From positions 56,063,422-56,127,421 of the forward strand of contig NC_052351.1 in assembly GCF_009727055.1 (NCBI RefSeq): a stretch of DNA of 64,000 bases, read 5' to 3'. A model generated the notes under the pieces. It made no database searches. It was not told where the DNA came from and saw only the letters and a list, made by a program, of their open reading frames with translations. Made by a program: the position numbers and the translations under genes. Shown in pieces: positions 44,160 through 55,390 of the stretch. Position 1 is the first letter of the stretch. The number at the start of each line of letters is the position of its first letter. Source of the stretch: Benincasa hispida. Taxonomy: Eukaryota; Streptophyta; Magnoliopsida; Cucurbitales; Cucurbitaceae.

Positions 44160-46544
44160 GTTGGTATTAGAGCCCACGTTTTGGGTTTTGTAGACTGACT
44201 TACTATGTAAATCTAGATTGTCCCTATAGCCCATGAACGGATTCCTCGTTATCGCCAAGTATGTCTTATCAATTACAAGTTTTATGATAGTTGTACATTA
44301 AAATATTTGTTTAGCTTAAATGCACCAGTTATGTTCTAATGCTAGGTCAGTGACTTGTTAGAGGTTATTATAAGACGATTATCAGGTATGGCACTACAAA
44401 AGGAGGAAAATAAAATAAAATAAATTATGAGGTCACTTGGCACTAGTTTATCTCATGGAAATTATGTTAGAAATGAACAAATATATATACCTCAGCTTAG
44501 AGATCTTAAAGATTGATGCAACTATGTAGAGTTATAACAGTTTAGGAATAAAGGTATGTATATGTTTAAGCCAAGGAATAAATTTTCGAGACAAGAATTG
44601 ATCAAGGACTATTGTTATGTTTTGTGTTGGATGGTGAAATTAGTGGTAGTATAAATACACAGGTTAGTTCTCAAGTATAAGGTTAAAAGTTGTTTTATGG
44701 ATAAGAAGGAAAAGAAGAAGAGTCTATAGATTTATTAAAGGTTATGAGATATTAAACCAAATATTTCGAGAGGAACATTGAAAACGAATAATAAGTCATA
44801 AGCACTTTGGTAATACTAGGAACTTGATGGAGTAGGCAAAGTATATGTGATGATATGAAGAATTCTTTTGGAATACCTAGCTAAATTGATGTCATTAAAG
44901 AAAGCCAAAATAGTTAGGCATGAGTTTGGACTTAAAGGGGATAAAAGTAAGGTGTTATTTGTTTGGGTTAAAGGATTATTTTAGTATACCTAGACTAAAC
45001 CTAGAGCCTTATTATGTTAAGGAGATCCAAGTTAGACGGATTTGAAGAAACAAAAGTCTTTTGAAATTTAAACGTATGAAAATTGGCAAAGAAGAATTCT
45101 ACAAGATGGAAATTCTTAGTGAGAGAGACAAGATTTATGGAGGAGTTAAGTAAAATATAATTTAGTAAAGAGATTATGTTCCGCAAAGAAAGTGGAAAAA
45201 AAAAGGGAGGTCTTGAATTTAGTGGTTTTATCAGAGATAAGTGTGAATGAAAGAAAAGTATCCAAGAAAGTTTACTCTTTTGGAAAGAGAAAAAAAAATT
45301 TTAATGTGTTCGAAACTCCTAGTTAAGTATGGTTTGAAGGCTTGATAAGACGGGTTACAAAGTATTTGTTTTGGTGTAAAAGAAGAATACCTCATTATCA
45401 TGTGGAACTTTAGGACAATATGTGTTAGATGGAAAGATAGCTTATGTAGGTGATTGGTATGGAATTTTATTTTAACACAAGAATCTGTTACTGAAATAGA
45501 AAATTGAGAAGGGATGAGTTAAAATGGAGTTACTAGTAACAGTAGATGTTCGAGAACTATTGATATGGTATGTTGAGGCTAAGAGATAAATCATTGAGGG
45601 CATTAGTAAGATTTAAGGGATTTTGACTTTGTGTGCAAGTTGGAAACATGAACTAGCAAGACCATTAATTTGATTGAAAAAGGAAATTAATCTAGCTCAA
45701 GGTAGGAAAAAGTGGTATATGCACAAAGGTAAGTAAGTTGGATCTTCCAATATAACCATTGGTACAAGAAATAGACATGGCAATAAAGTTGAGTTGATAG
45801 TAAGAAGTTACTAAAAGTGGGTTTGGAGCATTACGAGGTACTATGTATTCTCTTGCATGGGCAATGAGTTAACTAGCTTTAGGGAGTACGAGTAATCCAA
45901 GCTAGAACTTATGAATCAAGAAGGTTTTATCGTTAAAAAAAATGACTTCAAGGATCAATTGTGGTTATTACGAGGTTATGAAAATGTGTTATCAATTGAC
46001 TTATGCTTTAGCATCTAGGGACTTCAAAACCTCATTTTCGGGGGGAATTCTAGACTCGTTCGTAGCGGGGTCTAAGTAATGATATGAGATTGTTTCAAGC
46101 CTAAAGAATAATATGAGGATGGCTCAAAGCAAGTTTTATAGCTCATGACAGCATAGAGCCTTATGATGAGTTTCTCATGAATGTGAGACTTAATTAGACA
46201 GAGTTATTCTCAGACATGTAGATCCTAGGAAAGACATCAAAGTTGGCACTTCTAGAGTAGAAGCAGTTTTCAGTTGACTAGATTTGTTTTGGTACATATC
46301 TTCAGATGACGCATTATATAGTATGACCAGTTTCTTCACTGCAGATATGAAGTTTTCCCTGTGACATGGTAGGCTCAGATATATGTTTTTTGTATATAAG
46401 ACTTTCTTAACTTCATGACCGTTTTCACAGTTCTCAGCTCGGACATGTAGAAGTGTTACTGATTTTCAACATCATAAGTTTCATGGTTATTTATGGAAAG
46501 GGTTGTTACACCTCTTTCGGTACTAGTTTTAGCTATGTCAAATG
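44160..46544 (+). other. T2 interior without recognisable genes
   Basis: After the altered PBS (44162-44173) there are about 2.4 kb rich in purines and A/T with no gag, protease or RT block that I can recognise in any frame. Traces may be pol decayed beyond recognition by eye. The short minus-strand frame at 45001-45186 has no family features. Confidence 0.5.
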
Positions 46545-47400
46545 ATGACCCTCGTTTTGCATCTAGTTTTTTTTTAAGAGTCTCCAGTTAGCATTGGGTA
46601 CTCGATTGGATTTTGGTATAATTTTCACCCATAGACTAATGGTCAAATAGAATGTCTGAACCAGATATTGGAAGATATGTTGTGTGCTTGTGCACTAGAG
46701 TTTTCAGGGAGTTGGGACTCTCACTTGCATTTAATGGAATTCGCATATAATAATAGCTATCAAACTGCCACTGGCACTTTGCCATTTGAGGCCCTATATA
46801 GGAAGAGTTGTAGGTCCCCTGTGGGTTGGGATGAGGTAGGAGAGAGGAAATTGTTAGGACCTGAATTGGTACAGACCACAAATGAGGCAATATAGAAGAT
46901 CGAAGCTCGTATGCAAATGGCTCAGAGTAGGCAGTAAGGTTATGCTGATGTAAGACGTAAGGACCTAGAAGTTGAGACTGGTGTGAATGTGTTCTTAAAA
47001 GTGGCACCTATGAAAGGTATTCTGAGGTTTGGAAGGAAGGGGAAGTTGAGTCTGAGATTCATTGGACCTTTTGAGGTCTTGGAGCGAGTTGGCCTCGTAG
47101 CTTACCATTTGGCATTGCCCCCAGCACTGTCTTCAGTTCATAATGTCTTCCATGTTTCGATGCTAAGGAAGTATGTGACAGACCCGTCCAATGTAGTTGA
47201 CTACGAGCTCTTACAGTTGAATGACAACTTAAGTACGAGGAGAAGCCTATAGAGATCCTCACAAGAGAGGTAAACACATTGCGCCGCCGGGAGATTGCGC
47301 TTGTGAAAGTTCTTTGGAAGAATCATCAGTTCAAGGAGGCCACTTACGAGTGAGAGAATGAGATGAAGGCTCAGTACCCGTAGCTTTTTCAAGAATGAAC
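46545..47400 (+). pseudogene. T2 integrase C-terminal part and chromodomain remnant
   Basis: Reading begins in the second-Asp region (NDDPRFAS, where T1 has SDRDPRF). It then gives LEDMLCACALEFSGSWDSHL, EFAYNNSYQTATGTLPFEA, CRSPVGWDEVGE, LLGPELVQTTNEA, a stop, VAPMKGILRFGRKGKLS and SSVHNVFHVSMLRKYV. A chromodomain-like LRRREIALVKVLW follows in another frame, with stops. It is strongly similar to 34540-35258 of T1. Confidence 0.9.
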
Positions 47401-47433
47401 TTCGAGGACGAAATTTCTTTGAGGAGGGAAGAA

Positions 47434-48952
47434 TGTAACACCCCGCACATTTTTTTTAGTAATAATGTAATTTCAGTAACTTTATTATTTGGAATTTCAA
47501 CAATTGTTATTAGTTAGAGGGCATTTTTGGAATTTTGGACTTCAAGTATAAGCGGGGGAATTTGATTATTGCCGTGAAATTATTCAAATTAGAAATTAAT
47601 GGCAGGAATTAATTTTCTTTTGAAATGGAAAGGAATTAAATGTAATGGAATTTAATAGTAAAATGAAAAGGAATTAAATGTAATTATACTTATTTCCTTT
47701 TTTTGTTTTATTATTATTATTGTTTATTTTTTCATAAAAACTCAAACCCCACCTCCCATCTGTTCGTTTTCTCCTTCCAATGAACAATGGCAATGCCCAC
47801 GATCTTCAACCAATGTCCTCTGGCACCGCAGCATACAACTTCAACGGCCACAACACTTTCGACTTAAATTTGAGTTACCCACTTCTTAATGGCTCCAAAT
47901 TTTGAACAACAACCAACAAAGATTAAAGTTGTTTTGCATATTTATTTGATTCAAGGTTCCATTAGGCAAGGAAGAGGCTGAGCTTCTAGTTTCTAGAGTT
48001 TACAATTAGAGGTAAGTAATCTTACTACTGGAACTGCCCATGGGCTAAGCATTAGATGTATACTAGCATGATAAATGTATGTTATGGCATAATGTTAGCA
48101 TGATAGACTGATAGTATAATATGATCAAAGTATGTTCTGGTACGAGATCTGCATTATTTATTTACGCACATGGACACTTGGATGCTAGTATGAGATGGTA
48201 TGTGCTTCCGTATGGTTGTATTTGATCTGATGATCTTGAGGTATACATGTATGTTGTAAAACCATGATGTTGAGGTTTATATGTATGTCATAGATTCGTA
48301 CAGTGATGATTATGATGTTGAGACTGTGCAAATGTCCTTACTGATTAGTTAGATACCCATTAGATTTTGTGTTTCCTTTGAGATTCACTAGTTTGTGTTT
48401 CCTTTGGGATTCACCAGTTTGTGTCTCCTTTTAGATTCACCAGAGGTAGTGGGCATACTTAACTACAGTAGGATAGGACTCAGTCTCCTTCTTGTTTCAT
48501 GTGCATATGTGTCCCATGAGGACTAGAGCAGTTTATATGTTTCACCAGAGGTGGGTATCTAGAGGACATAGATGCCCAGCCTGATCCGAGTAGTGGGGTT
48601 ACTTACTGAGTATTTTATACTCATTCTTTCTCATGTTGTTGTTTCAGGTAAGGGTAGAGATGCAACGACGATGGACAAGTGGAATTCATGATCGAGCCAC
48701 TGGGACTAGTTTTATGTTTTCGTTCATGAGATTTAAAGTTCTTTTAAGAATCGTTTTTCTGATTTATTTATTATTCTTTATGATTTATGGGTACCCTACT
48801 GTTGATTTAGTATTTGAATTTAATGAAAGTCTTTTGAACTTACCTTATTTAATTAGCATTTATTTCGCCATAACCGAGTGTCGTTTTGAGTTCCATGCAT
48901 GCATGTATTTAGTAACGACCTAACTTATGTCCTAGGGGGTCGGGTCGTTACA
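47434..48952 (+). repeat. 3' LTR of T2, 1.52 kb
   Basis: It follows the PPT GAGGAGGGAAGAA, starts TGTAACACCCCGCAC and ends GGGTCGTTACA. It has three minisatellite units at 48366-48444 and is about 80 bp shorter than its partner, mainly from unit loss and small indels. Confidence 0.93.
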
Positions 48953-48957
48953 ATTGG

Positions 48958-49560
48958 TCTCTTTGCATCTTTTTAATATCCTCTCCAAGTTTTTCAGATA
49001 GACTTCATATGTTTGCCTATAAACTGAGAAATCTTCCATAAAATTTCTACTGAATCTTTGAGATACACGAAGAAGATTTCCATCATGCACCTCTGAAACG
49101 TGCTCGGCGCATTACATAATCCAAACGGCATACGACGAAAAGAAAATGTTCCATATAGACAGGTGAATGTGGTCTTTTCTTGGTCTTAAGGTGCGATCAT
49201 TATCTGGTTGTAGCCCGCATACCCACCAAGAAAACAGATGTAGTCATTTTCTGCTAGTCGGTCTAGCATCTGATCAATAAAAGGTAAAGGGAAATGGTCC
49301 TTCTTTGTCGCTACATTGAGCTTTCGGTAGTCCATACAAATCTGCCAGCCAGTGACGATCCTCATGGGTATTAACTCGTTGTTTGCATTTGGGACTACTG
49401 TCATTCCGCCCTTCTTGGGAATGCATTACACGTGGCTAACCCACGTGCTATCGGCGATAGGGTATATGATTCCGGCGTCCAACCATTTAATGATCTCTTT
49501 TCTTACAACCTCCTTCATCGCAGGGTTTAGTCTGCATTTCGATAGAGCCTTTCTAGTTTT
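48958..49560 (-). pseudogene. H2 reverse transcriptase, N-terminal part
   Basis: The minus-strand reading has MTVVPNANNELIPMRIVTGW, CMDYRKLNVATKKDHFPLPF and FLGGYAGYNQIMIAP (the family has FLDGY, so the first catalytic Asp is Gly here). The FSFRRMPFGLCNAPSTFQ region follows in a shifted frame before the T2 insertion at 48957. RT is thus split 6.4 kb apart and damaged at a catalytic residue. Confidence 0.9.
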
Positions 49561-50834
49561 CTTCGAGTCGAATTCTTTGCATGCAATATATTGGGCTAAT
49601 TCCTCTTATATCTGCAAGCGTCCACCCATTGCTTTTATATACTTTTCAAAATGTTGAGCAGCACATTTTCTTGTTCTTCTGGTAGTGCAGAGGATATTAT
49701 TATCGACAAATTTTCATTTTGCCCAAGGAAAACATATTCAAATGACTTGGCAGAGTTTTCAGCTCCAAGGTAGGTGGTTGTTCTAAGGAAGGTTTCTGGG
49801 TTTTTCTCTCTTCATTCAAATTCAAATTTTCTTCGTTATTTACTGTTTTCTACGAATGCTGTCGCATCCTCTCCTTCATCTTCTTCGTCGGACTCCAATT
49901 CTTCATCACAACTGTGTTCATTGTTAGAATCTGATAGGCCTTCATCTTCTGTATACTTCATCACCTTAATGATGTTAAACATGAGCTTCTTCCCATTGAT
50001 GCTCATCGTGATCTCTCCTTTGTGCATGTCTATTTGGGCAAAACCAGTAGTCAGGAATGGTCGTCCCAATATAATAGGCACATCTTTGTCCGCCTCATAG
50101 TCTAGAATGATGAAGTCTGCTAGTAGAATGAATTTATCGATTGTAACCAAGACATTCTTCAACTTTCCTTCAGGGTGTACTAGGGACCTGTCTGCCAGGT
50201 GGAGAGTCACCATCGTGGGCATTAGCTGTCCCACATTCAACTATCTGAAGATTGAAAGGGGCATTAAATTTATACTCTCCTCAAGATCGCATAGTGCTTG
50301 ACCGATGTAGATCCCGCTAATTGAGTAGGGTATCGTAAAGCTTTCTGGGTCGCGCATCTTCAGTGGGATTATAGCGTTTGTTTTCTGTGCTAATGCCACT
50401 GTAGCGAACTTTCCTGTGCTTCTCTTCTGTGACACCATATCCTTCAAAAACTTGGCATATTTTAGCATCTGTTCTATCGCTTCTGTGAAAGGAATGTTGA
50501 TGTGTAGTTGTTTTAATAATTCCAGAAAGTAATCATGCTGATCTTCATCATTTTGCTTCTTTTTTAGTCTTTGTGGGAATTGTGGTAGTTGTACCTTCAC
50601 TGTTTCATGGTCTAGAGGTTTGGAGGTGGTCGCAACTTTCGGTTCCATCATCTTGGGCTCTTTTGATTCATTTTGCATCAACGGTTTCTTTAATTCCATT
50701 GCATTTGAATTGGTCCTGCTAGGCTCCTTCCTTTCTTCCGCTGTCGTCTTTCCACTTCGCAAGGTGACTACTTGACATTGCTCTTTCCCTATGTCCCCCG
50801 GGTTACGTGGGAGCTCAGTTGAGCTCGGCAACAT
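49561..50834 (-). pseudogene. H2 protease region and linker
   Basis: From 50834: a linker (KTTAEERKEPSRT, PQFPQRLKKKQNDE), LLKQLHINIPFTEAI, KFATVALAQKTNAIIP and FTIPYSISGIYIGQALCD. The active site reads CDLEES where the family has CDLGAS, so the Gly-Ala next to the catalytic Asp are changed. A TAG at the position of a Gln codon precedes LNVGQLMP (50240). Then DVPIILGRPFLTTGFAQID and an acidic tail follow. The order matches H1 gag-protease. Confidence 0.9.
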
Positions 50835-52120
50835 CCTTTGCAGTCTATTTTTTTAGCTCTCCCGCAATCTGTCCTATTTGGATTTCTAGTTTGTGGATGG
50901 AAGTCGCCTAGTTCTGGAAGGCCGTCTCATTCTTTTCAATGTACTGTTTTAACAAGCTCTCCAGAGAAGATGGTGGCGGTACTTGGGAGCTGCTGACTTG
51001 TTGTTGCTGTTGACTATTAGTTTGTTGAAAAAATCCTGGTGGTCCTTCTTTTTGCGCCAAAGGTTGGTAACCTTGTTGTTGGTTATTTTTTCAAGAAAAA
51101 TTAGGGTGGTTTCTCCACCCGGGGTTGTATGTATTTGAGAAAGTGTTGTTCTTGACAAAGTAGATTGACTGCGGGTTCCGTGGACATTCTTCAATCGGAT
51201 GCGATTCTCCACATGTAGCACAATTGGTGCTCGTCTATTCTATTGCATTGACTTGCCCTCTTTGCGTTCCAGAGTTGTTGATTGCGATGCCCTGTAACAA
51301 ATTTATCAATGCATTCATTTGATTTTGCAAAGATGCGATGACACCATTATTTGCGTTACCTTCTCGAGGTTTTACTCATTGATCACTTTTCTGCCGATTT
51401 TCATGATTCTTCGATATGCGATCAAGAATGTTTTTAGCCTCATCATAAGTCTTATCTAGCAGACCACCTGCTGTTGTCGCATTGGCAGCTGTCTACAATA
51501 CAGGATTTAATCCATGATAAAATATCTCTATCTGGAGATAGATAGTCTGGTAATCCATTGTGCAGGCAATCTCGCACTAATCTCTTAAACCTCACCCACG
51601 CGTCGCTGAGCGATTCCTCTTCTTCTTGTTCAAAATTCATGATTAACTTCCTTCTTCTTGCATTCTCTATTGGAGGGAAATATTTCTTCATAAACTTCTC
51701 GACAACCTGTTCCCATGATGTTATCTCCCCTGGTTCAAGGGAATATGCCCATTTTCTTGCTTGATCGCATAGTGAAAATGGGAATAACGTGAGTCAAAAT
51801 TCTTCAGCGGAGATATTTGGGAACACAAAAGTTTTACAAATTTCAATGAAGCTCTAGAGATGGGTGTGCAGATCCTCGCCACGCCGTCCACCAAACTGTC
51901 CAGCTGTCTGAATCATTTGTAACATTACCGGCTTCATCTCAAACCTTGATTCGTCTAAAATTGGCCTCATGATTCCTGGGGAGAAATCATACAGGTTAGA
52001 TGATGCATAATCCCGGATGGGTCTATTGCGATCATTCGCCATGAGGATAGGATTTGCCATAATGTTGTTCGCATTTGCGGCTCTTTCCTCCGGTTGTTCC
52101 GCCATTCTAGGAGTTCTTTG
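50835..52120 (-). pseudogene. H2 gag
   Basis: The minus-strand frame from about 52105 reads ANANNIMANPILMANDRNRP, RRGEDLHTHL (stop), FIEICKTFVFPNIS, TSWEQVVEKFMKKYFPP and ESLSDAWVRFKRLVRDCL. After a frameshift near 51530 it reads KTYDEAKNIL and a complete CCHC zinc knuckle CATCGESHPIEEC, then NTFSNTYNPGWR. It keeps Gln at positions where H1 has TAG, so it serves as the in-window reference for those mutations. Confidence 0.92.
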
Positions 52121-52313
52121 TTGTAGTCAATAGTTGTCTCTCTTTCTTCTTTGGAATGTTCTTTTGATATCAGGGTCGTGGTTGGGCTCAGGAACGTGTC
52201 CTTCGCTCATGCGACGCCTGCTTCTTCCCTTACCGAAGGAATGGCAGTGCATATAGGTCGAAAGCTACAAATAAAATCAAAGAGGTTGCTGTTAGCGCAA
52301 TATGTACCGTAAT

Positions 52314-52330
52314 CCCCAGCAACGACACCA
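52314..52330 (-). other. H2 primer binding site, tRNA-Asp type
   Basis: The minus strand reads TGGTGTCGTTGCTGGGG, six bases after the LTR end, three transitions from the canonical TGGCGCCGTTGCCGGGG. Confidence 0.9.
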
Positions 52331-52336
52331 AAAACT

Positions 52337-53969
52337 TGATACGTGTAATTGTGATGCGATTATGATGTGAGTTTGCGGTGATGTGTGTTATGTGATGATC
52401 ATGCAAGTTTTCCTAACAAGACCCAAGTATAAGCCTTCCTAGGTTTCCTGGTAAGTTCAGGGTCGAACACAGGGACTACTAAGTAAATATGTGACAGTCA
52501 CTTTGATTCTCTTGCGGTAATAAAAACAAATGAAATGGATGGTGTTTTGAATAAAAAATTTTCCTATGCGACGGAGTTGAACGCAGAGTTGATAAAAGCG
52601 TAGAGTTACAATGAGTATGTGATGAAGGGGTTGAGAAGGGATGTAGTTAAAATTTCCTAAGATTGTGCACAAGTTATGCGATCATGCTACACACAAATAA
52701 CAAGGTCATTTCTCAATGCAAAGTGCCATAATTTCTATTTCTAGGATGCATGCGATGTGTATATGAAAAATTCGATAGAACTTATGTCTAAGTCTCTATT
52801 CTTATCTATGCGATGATAAATGATGCACATATAAAACAAGGTGACCGCATACAATCATTCCTATTTCTAGGGTGCATGCGATGTGTAAATAGCAATAGAA
52901 CTTATGTCTAAGTTTCTATTTCTTGCTTATGCGATTCTAATCCGACTCTCACAAGCCTAGATTCTAATCTGACTCTTTCAAGTCTAGATTCTATCTTTAG
53001 ACTACTCTATCAAGTATCTCTAAAGGTGAATGATGCATACATAAGATAAGATGATTGCATAAAATGTAAATCTTAAGTCATGCTACTTCTCGACCCATTT
53101 AGAAATTTAGCTACTCATGCGAAGTATGGAGAGATTGAACATAGATTGAAATGAGATTTTCATTTGCTGTAAATAAAGTACTAAATACAAAATATCAAAT
53201 GGATTTGAGAGATAAGAAGCCCGGTAAGCAATGTCTTGCTTCCCATGGCCTTTTACATTGCTCTTTTTCACTCCAACTCTATTCCAGATGTATATTCTTG
53301 CTCTCGCAAGTGTTGCCTCTCTCCTCTATAACGTTTTCCGACAGTCTCTCGATCTGTCCGAGAATGATCTCTCGGCTTCCTCATCTCCTTCCTCTTCTCC
53401 GTCCTCTAAGTATATGTATGAGTATATGCGTGAACGGACTACTAACTCTCTAACTTGTTACTTGTTAATCCTTTTTCACTGGTGGCCTTCAATATTTTTA
53501 GAGCTCAAGGTGAAGCAGTCTTTCTTACTAATGATTACAATAATGGGTGTCATTAATTCCCCTGCTCTGATGTACCGATTAGTGGTCACCAAAAGTTGAG
53601 TGTACTTGCTACAATGTGACTTTAACGGTTTGTCAACTAAATTCGGATTCAACCGTTATCAGCTTTCCGTCCCATTGTGATTTATTATGTTGTCACCTTG
53701 ATGCGCAGTCTTTATGCGGCCACCTTTTTAAGAAGCTTCTTACGATCGCAATCTTCAAGCGTGTTGACGTCTTGTTCCTTTGGATCGCAATTTCACTTCG
53801 CCATCGCATTTTTCCTGCACAAAATAAGTAAATTAACTGTTTTTATGCGATGAGTGCTTGCGATCTGCCAGTTTAGCGCTTTTGGACATGTATTGCTTAT
53901 TTTACCATCGCATTCTCTCATTGTTTTACTTATTTGAGCTATAATAACTTGTATTTCTACCAGTTATCA
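52337..53969 (-). repeat. 5' LTR of H2, 1,633 bp
   Basis: It pairs with 37837-39232 and is flanked by ATTCT at 53970. The TATA position is mutated (TAAAAATA near 53494). Open frames at 53151-53599 are LTR leader sequence. Confidence 0.93.
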
Positions 53970-54342
53970 ATTCTCAGCATCATTAAGCAACTTCTCGAAT
54001 CCCTTCGGATCTTTTGAATATTGTTCATGAGCAATTTCAACCATTTCTTTTATATTTCCAACATCATTCTCTTCATACCTACACTTAGAAGATTCTCTAT
54101 GCAAGCATGAATTTGGAAGTTCTTCACCATGCCTAAACCAAATCTTATAACTTTCATTAACGCCATTAATATAAATAATCTCTAATATCATTGTTACTAT
54201 GCTTTTGACAATTTCCACATTTCAAACAAGGACAACATATAAAAGTACTATTTATATTGGAAGATCCAAATCTGATGAAGTTTTCCACACCCAATTCAAA
54301 CACTTTAGATAATCTACTCTTTGTCATCCATGATTTATTCAT
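53970..54342 (-). pseudogene. CACTA TNP2-type transposase, piece 1 (N-terminus)
   Basis: The start codon is at 54342 on the minus strand (MNKSWMTKSRLSKVFELG). The transposase-associated domain follows: FIRFGSSNINSTFICCPCLK, CGNCQKHSNNDIRDYLY, then, after a one-base frameshift near 54180, INGVNESYKIWFRHGE, SKCRYEENDVGNIKEM and EIAHEQYSKDPKGFEKLL, ending in DAEN at the insertion site of H2. The Cys/His arrangement (CPCLKCGNC..H) is the zinc-binding-like motif of this domain. The next residues of the protein are at 37836, 16 kb away. Confidence 0.93.
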
Positions 54343-55084
54343 ACTTATAATAAGCTAATCTTGGAACTACAAAAAAAATATTACAATATTTCAAATTAGA
54401 TAACTAATACAATTTATAAAATTTGTATGAAATTGATATTTATAGAGAACCGAAAAACTTGAACACTAAAAAACTCTTAACAAGTGCATAAATATCACAT
54501 CGACTCCTAAATTTAACAATCAATGTATAAAGTTTAACAGTCTCAAATAAATAATAGAAGTTAAAATTCCAACACAAAAATCATGGTTTATCAAGGCAAA
54601 GAACTAGCAAATGACAAGGTAGATTGCTGAAAATACACAACAAGCATCTGTCACCAACTTTCATATTAGCAAAATCACAACTAATGAATAAATAAGCAAA
54701 AATAAACAAAGTAAGCAATCCAAGATTCATTCACAAAAATAATGGTTTATCGACAAAATCAAGTAGTTCCATCACTGTCATGCTATAAACAATAGAAATC
54801 CCAGTGCTAACTTGACAACGTACCTACCTCAGCTACCAGTATCAGCAAATATAAATCATGCGTTCAATTAGTACTTCAATGGTTGAAAATATGTTATTAT
54901 CCATGCTCATGTCCTCAATATAATGTTCAAGTGTTATAACTTCACTTCGACTTTCAATACGACCTAAGAACTTCAAAAAAGTGGCTAACACACACTTAAA
55001 CTCTATAAAAAAACATAAAGAAGAGGGATAGATACCCAACCAGTAACATATATATAATGAGAACTTAAGGGTTTATTATTTTTT
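54343..55084. other. upstream flank of the CACTA transposase, no gene seen
   Basis: AT-rich sequence directly upstream of the transposase start codon, by position its 5' untranslated or promoter region. I did not find a CACTA-type terminal repeat (TAGTG on the plus strand with a matching partner), so the right end of the CACTA element is not located. The 65-residue minus-strand frame at 54842-55039 has no family features. Confidence 0.5.
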
Positions 55085-55390
55085 TCTTCCTTTTGGTTTT
55101 TCCATTTTTCCCATTTGGTTTTTTGTTTTTGTTTTTGAGAATTAAGCCTATTTCATCCACATTTCATGCAAGGATTTACGTCTTTTTTAAATATAATGAT
55201 TGAATTCTCAGTCAAATTCCAAAAACAAAAACTATTTTTTGAAAACTACTTTTTTTAATTCTCAAAACTTTGGCTTGGTTTTTTTAAACCATGATGAAAA
55301 ATAGATAACAAAGAAAGAATTTTGAAGGTGAAAGTAGTGTCCATAGACTTAATTCAAAAAAAAAAAATGGTTACCAAATGGGTCCTAAAA
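55085..55390. mobile_element. MITE-like repeat with imperfect inverted ends
   Basis: The left part reads CATTTGGTTTTTTG...GAGAATTAAGCC and the right part reads ATGGTTACCAAATGGGTCC, an imperfect inverted relation around ACCAAATGG. The interior has AT-rich text (CTTGGTTTTTTTAAACCATG, ATAGATAACAAAG). I recall a very common cucurbit intergenic repeat of this form, but cannot confirm it here. No target-site duplication was identified. Confidence 0.5.

Larger units (their letters stand above)
42558..48952 (+). mobile_element. Tekay-like gypsy element (T2), internally deleted, TSD ATTGG
   Basis: A 6,395-bp element flanked by perfect ATTGG repeats (42553-42557 and 48953-48957), inserted in the RT gene of H2. 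LTRs 42558-44159 and 47434-48952 are of the T1 family but lack the GC-rich LTR segment. A mutated iMet PBS (TGGTATTAGAGC) is at 44162. Of the coding region only the integrase C-terminal part (46545-47400) is recognisable. It is a deletion derivative that must have depended on other copies. Confidence 0.95.
37837..53969 (-). mobile_element. Athila-like Ty3/gypsy element (H2), TSD ATTCT, with nested insertion
   Basis: Minus-strand order: 5' LTR 52337-53969, tRNA-Asp type PBS, gag, protease, RT (interrupted by a Tekay-like element at 42558-48952), RNase H, integrase, 3' non-coding DNA, PPT, 3' LTR 37837-39232. Perfect ATTCT repeats flank it (37832-37836 and 53970-53974). Removing it with one ATTCT rejoins the TNP2 frame. 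It is related to H1 but not a close copy, and its own length is about 9.7 kb. Inactive. Confidence 0.95.

Noticed and set aside
53151..53599. Plus-strand protein-coding frames
   Set aside because: They lie wholly in the 5' LTR of H2, antisense to its leader, and are partly absent from the partner LTR.
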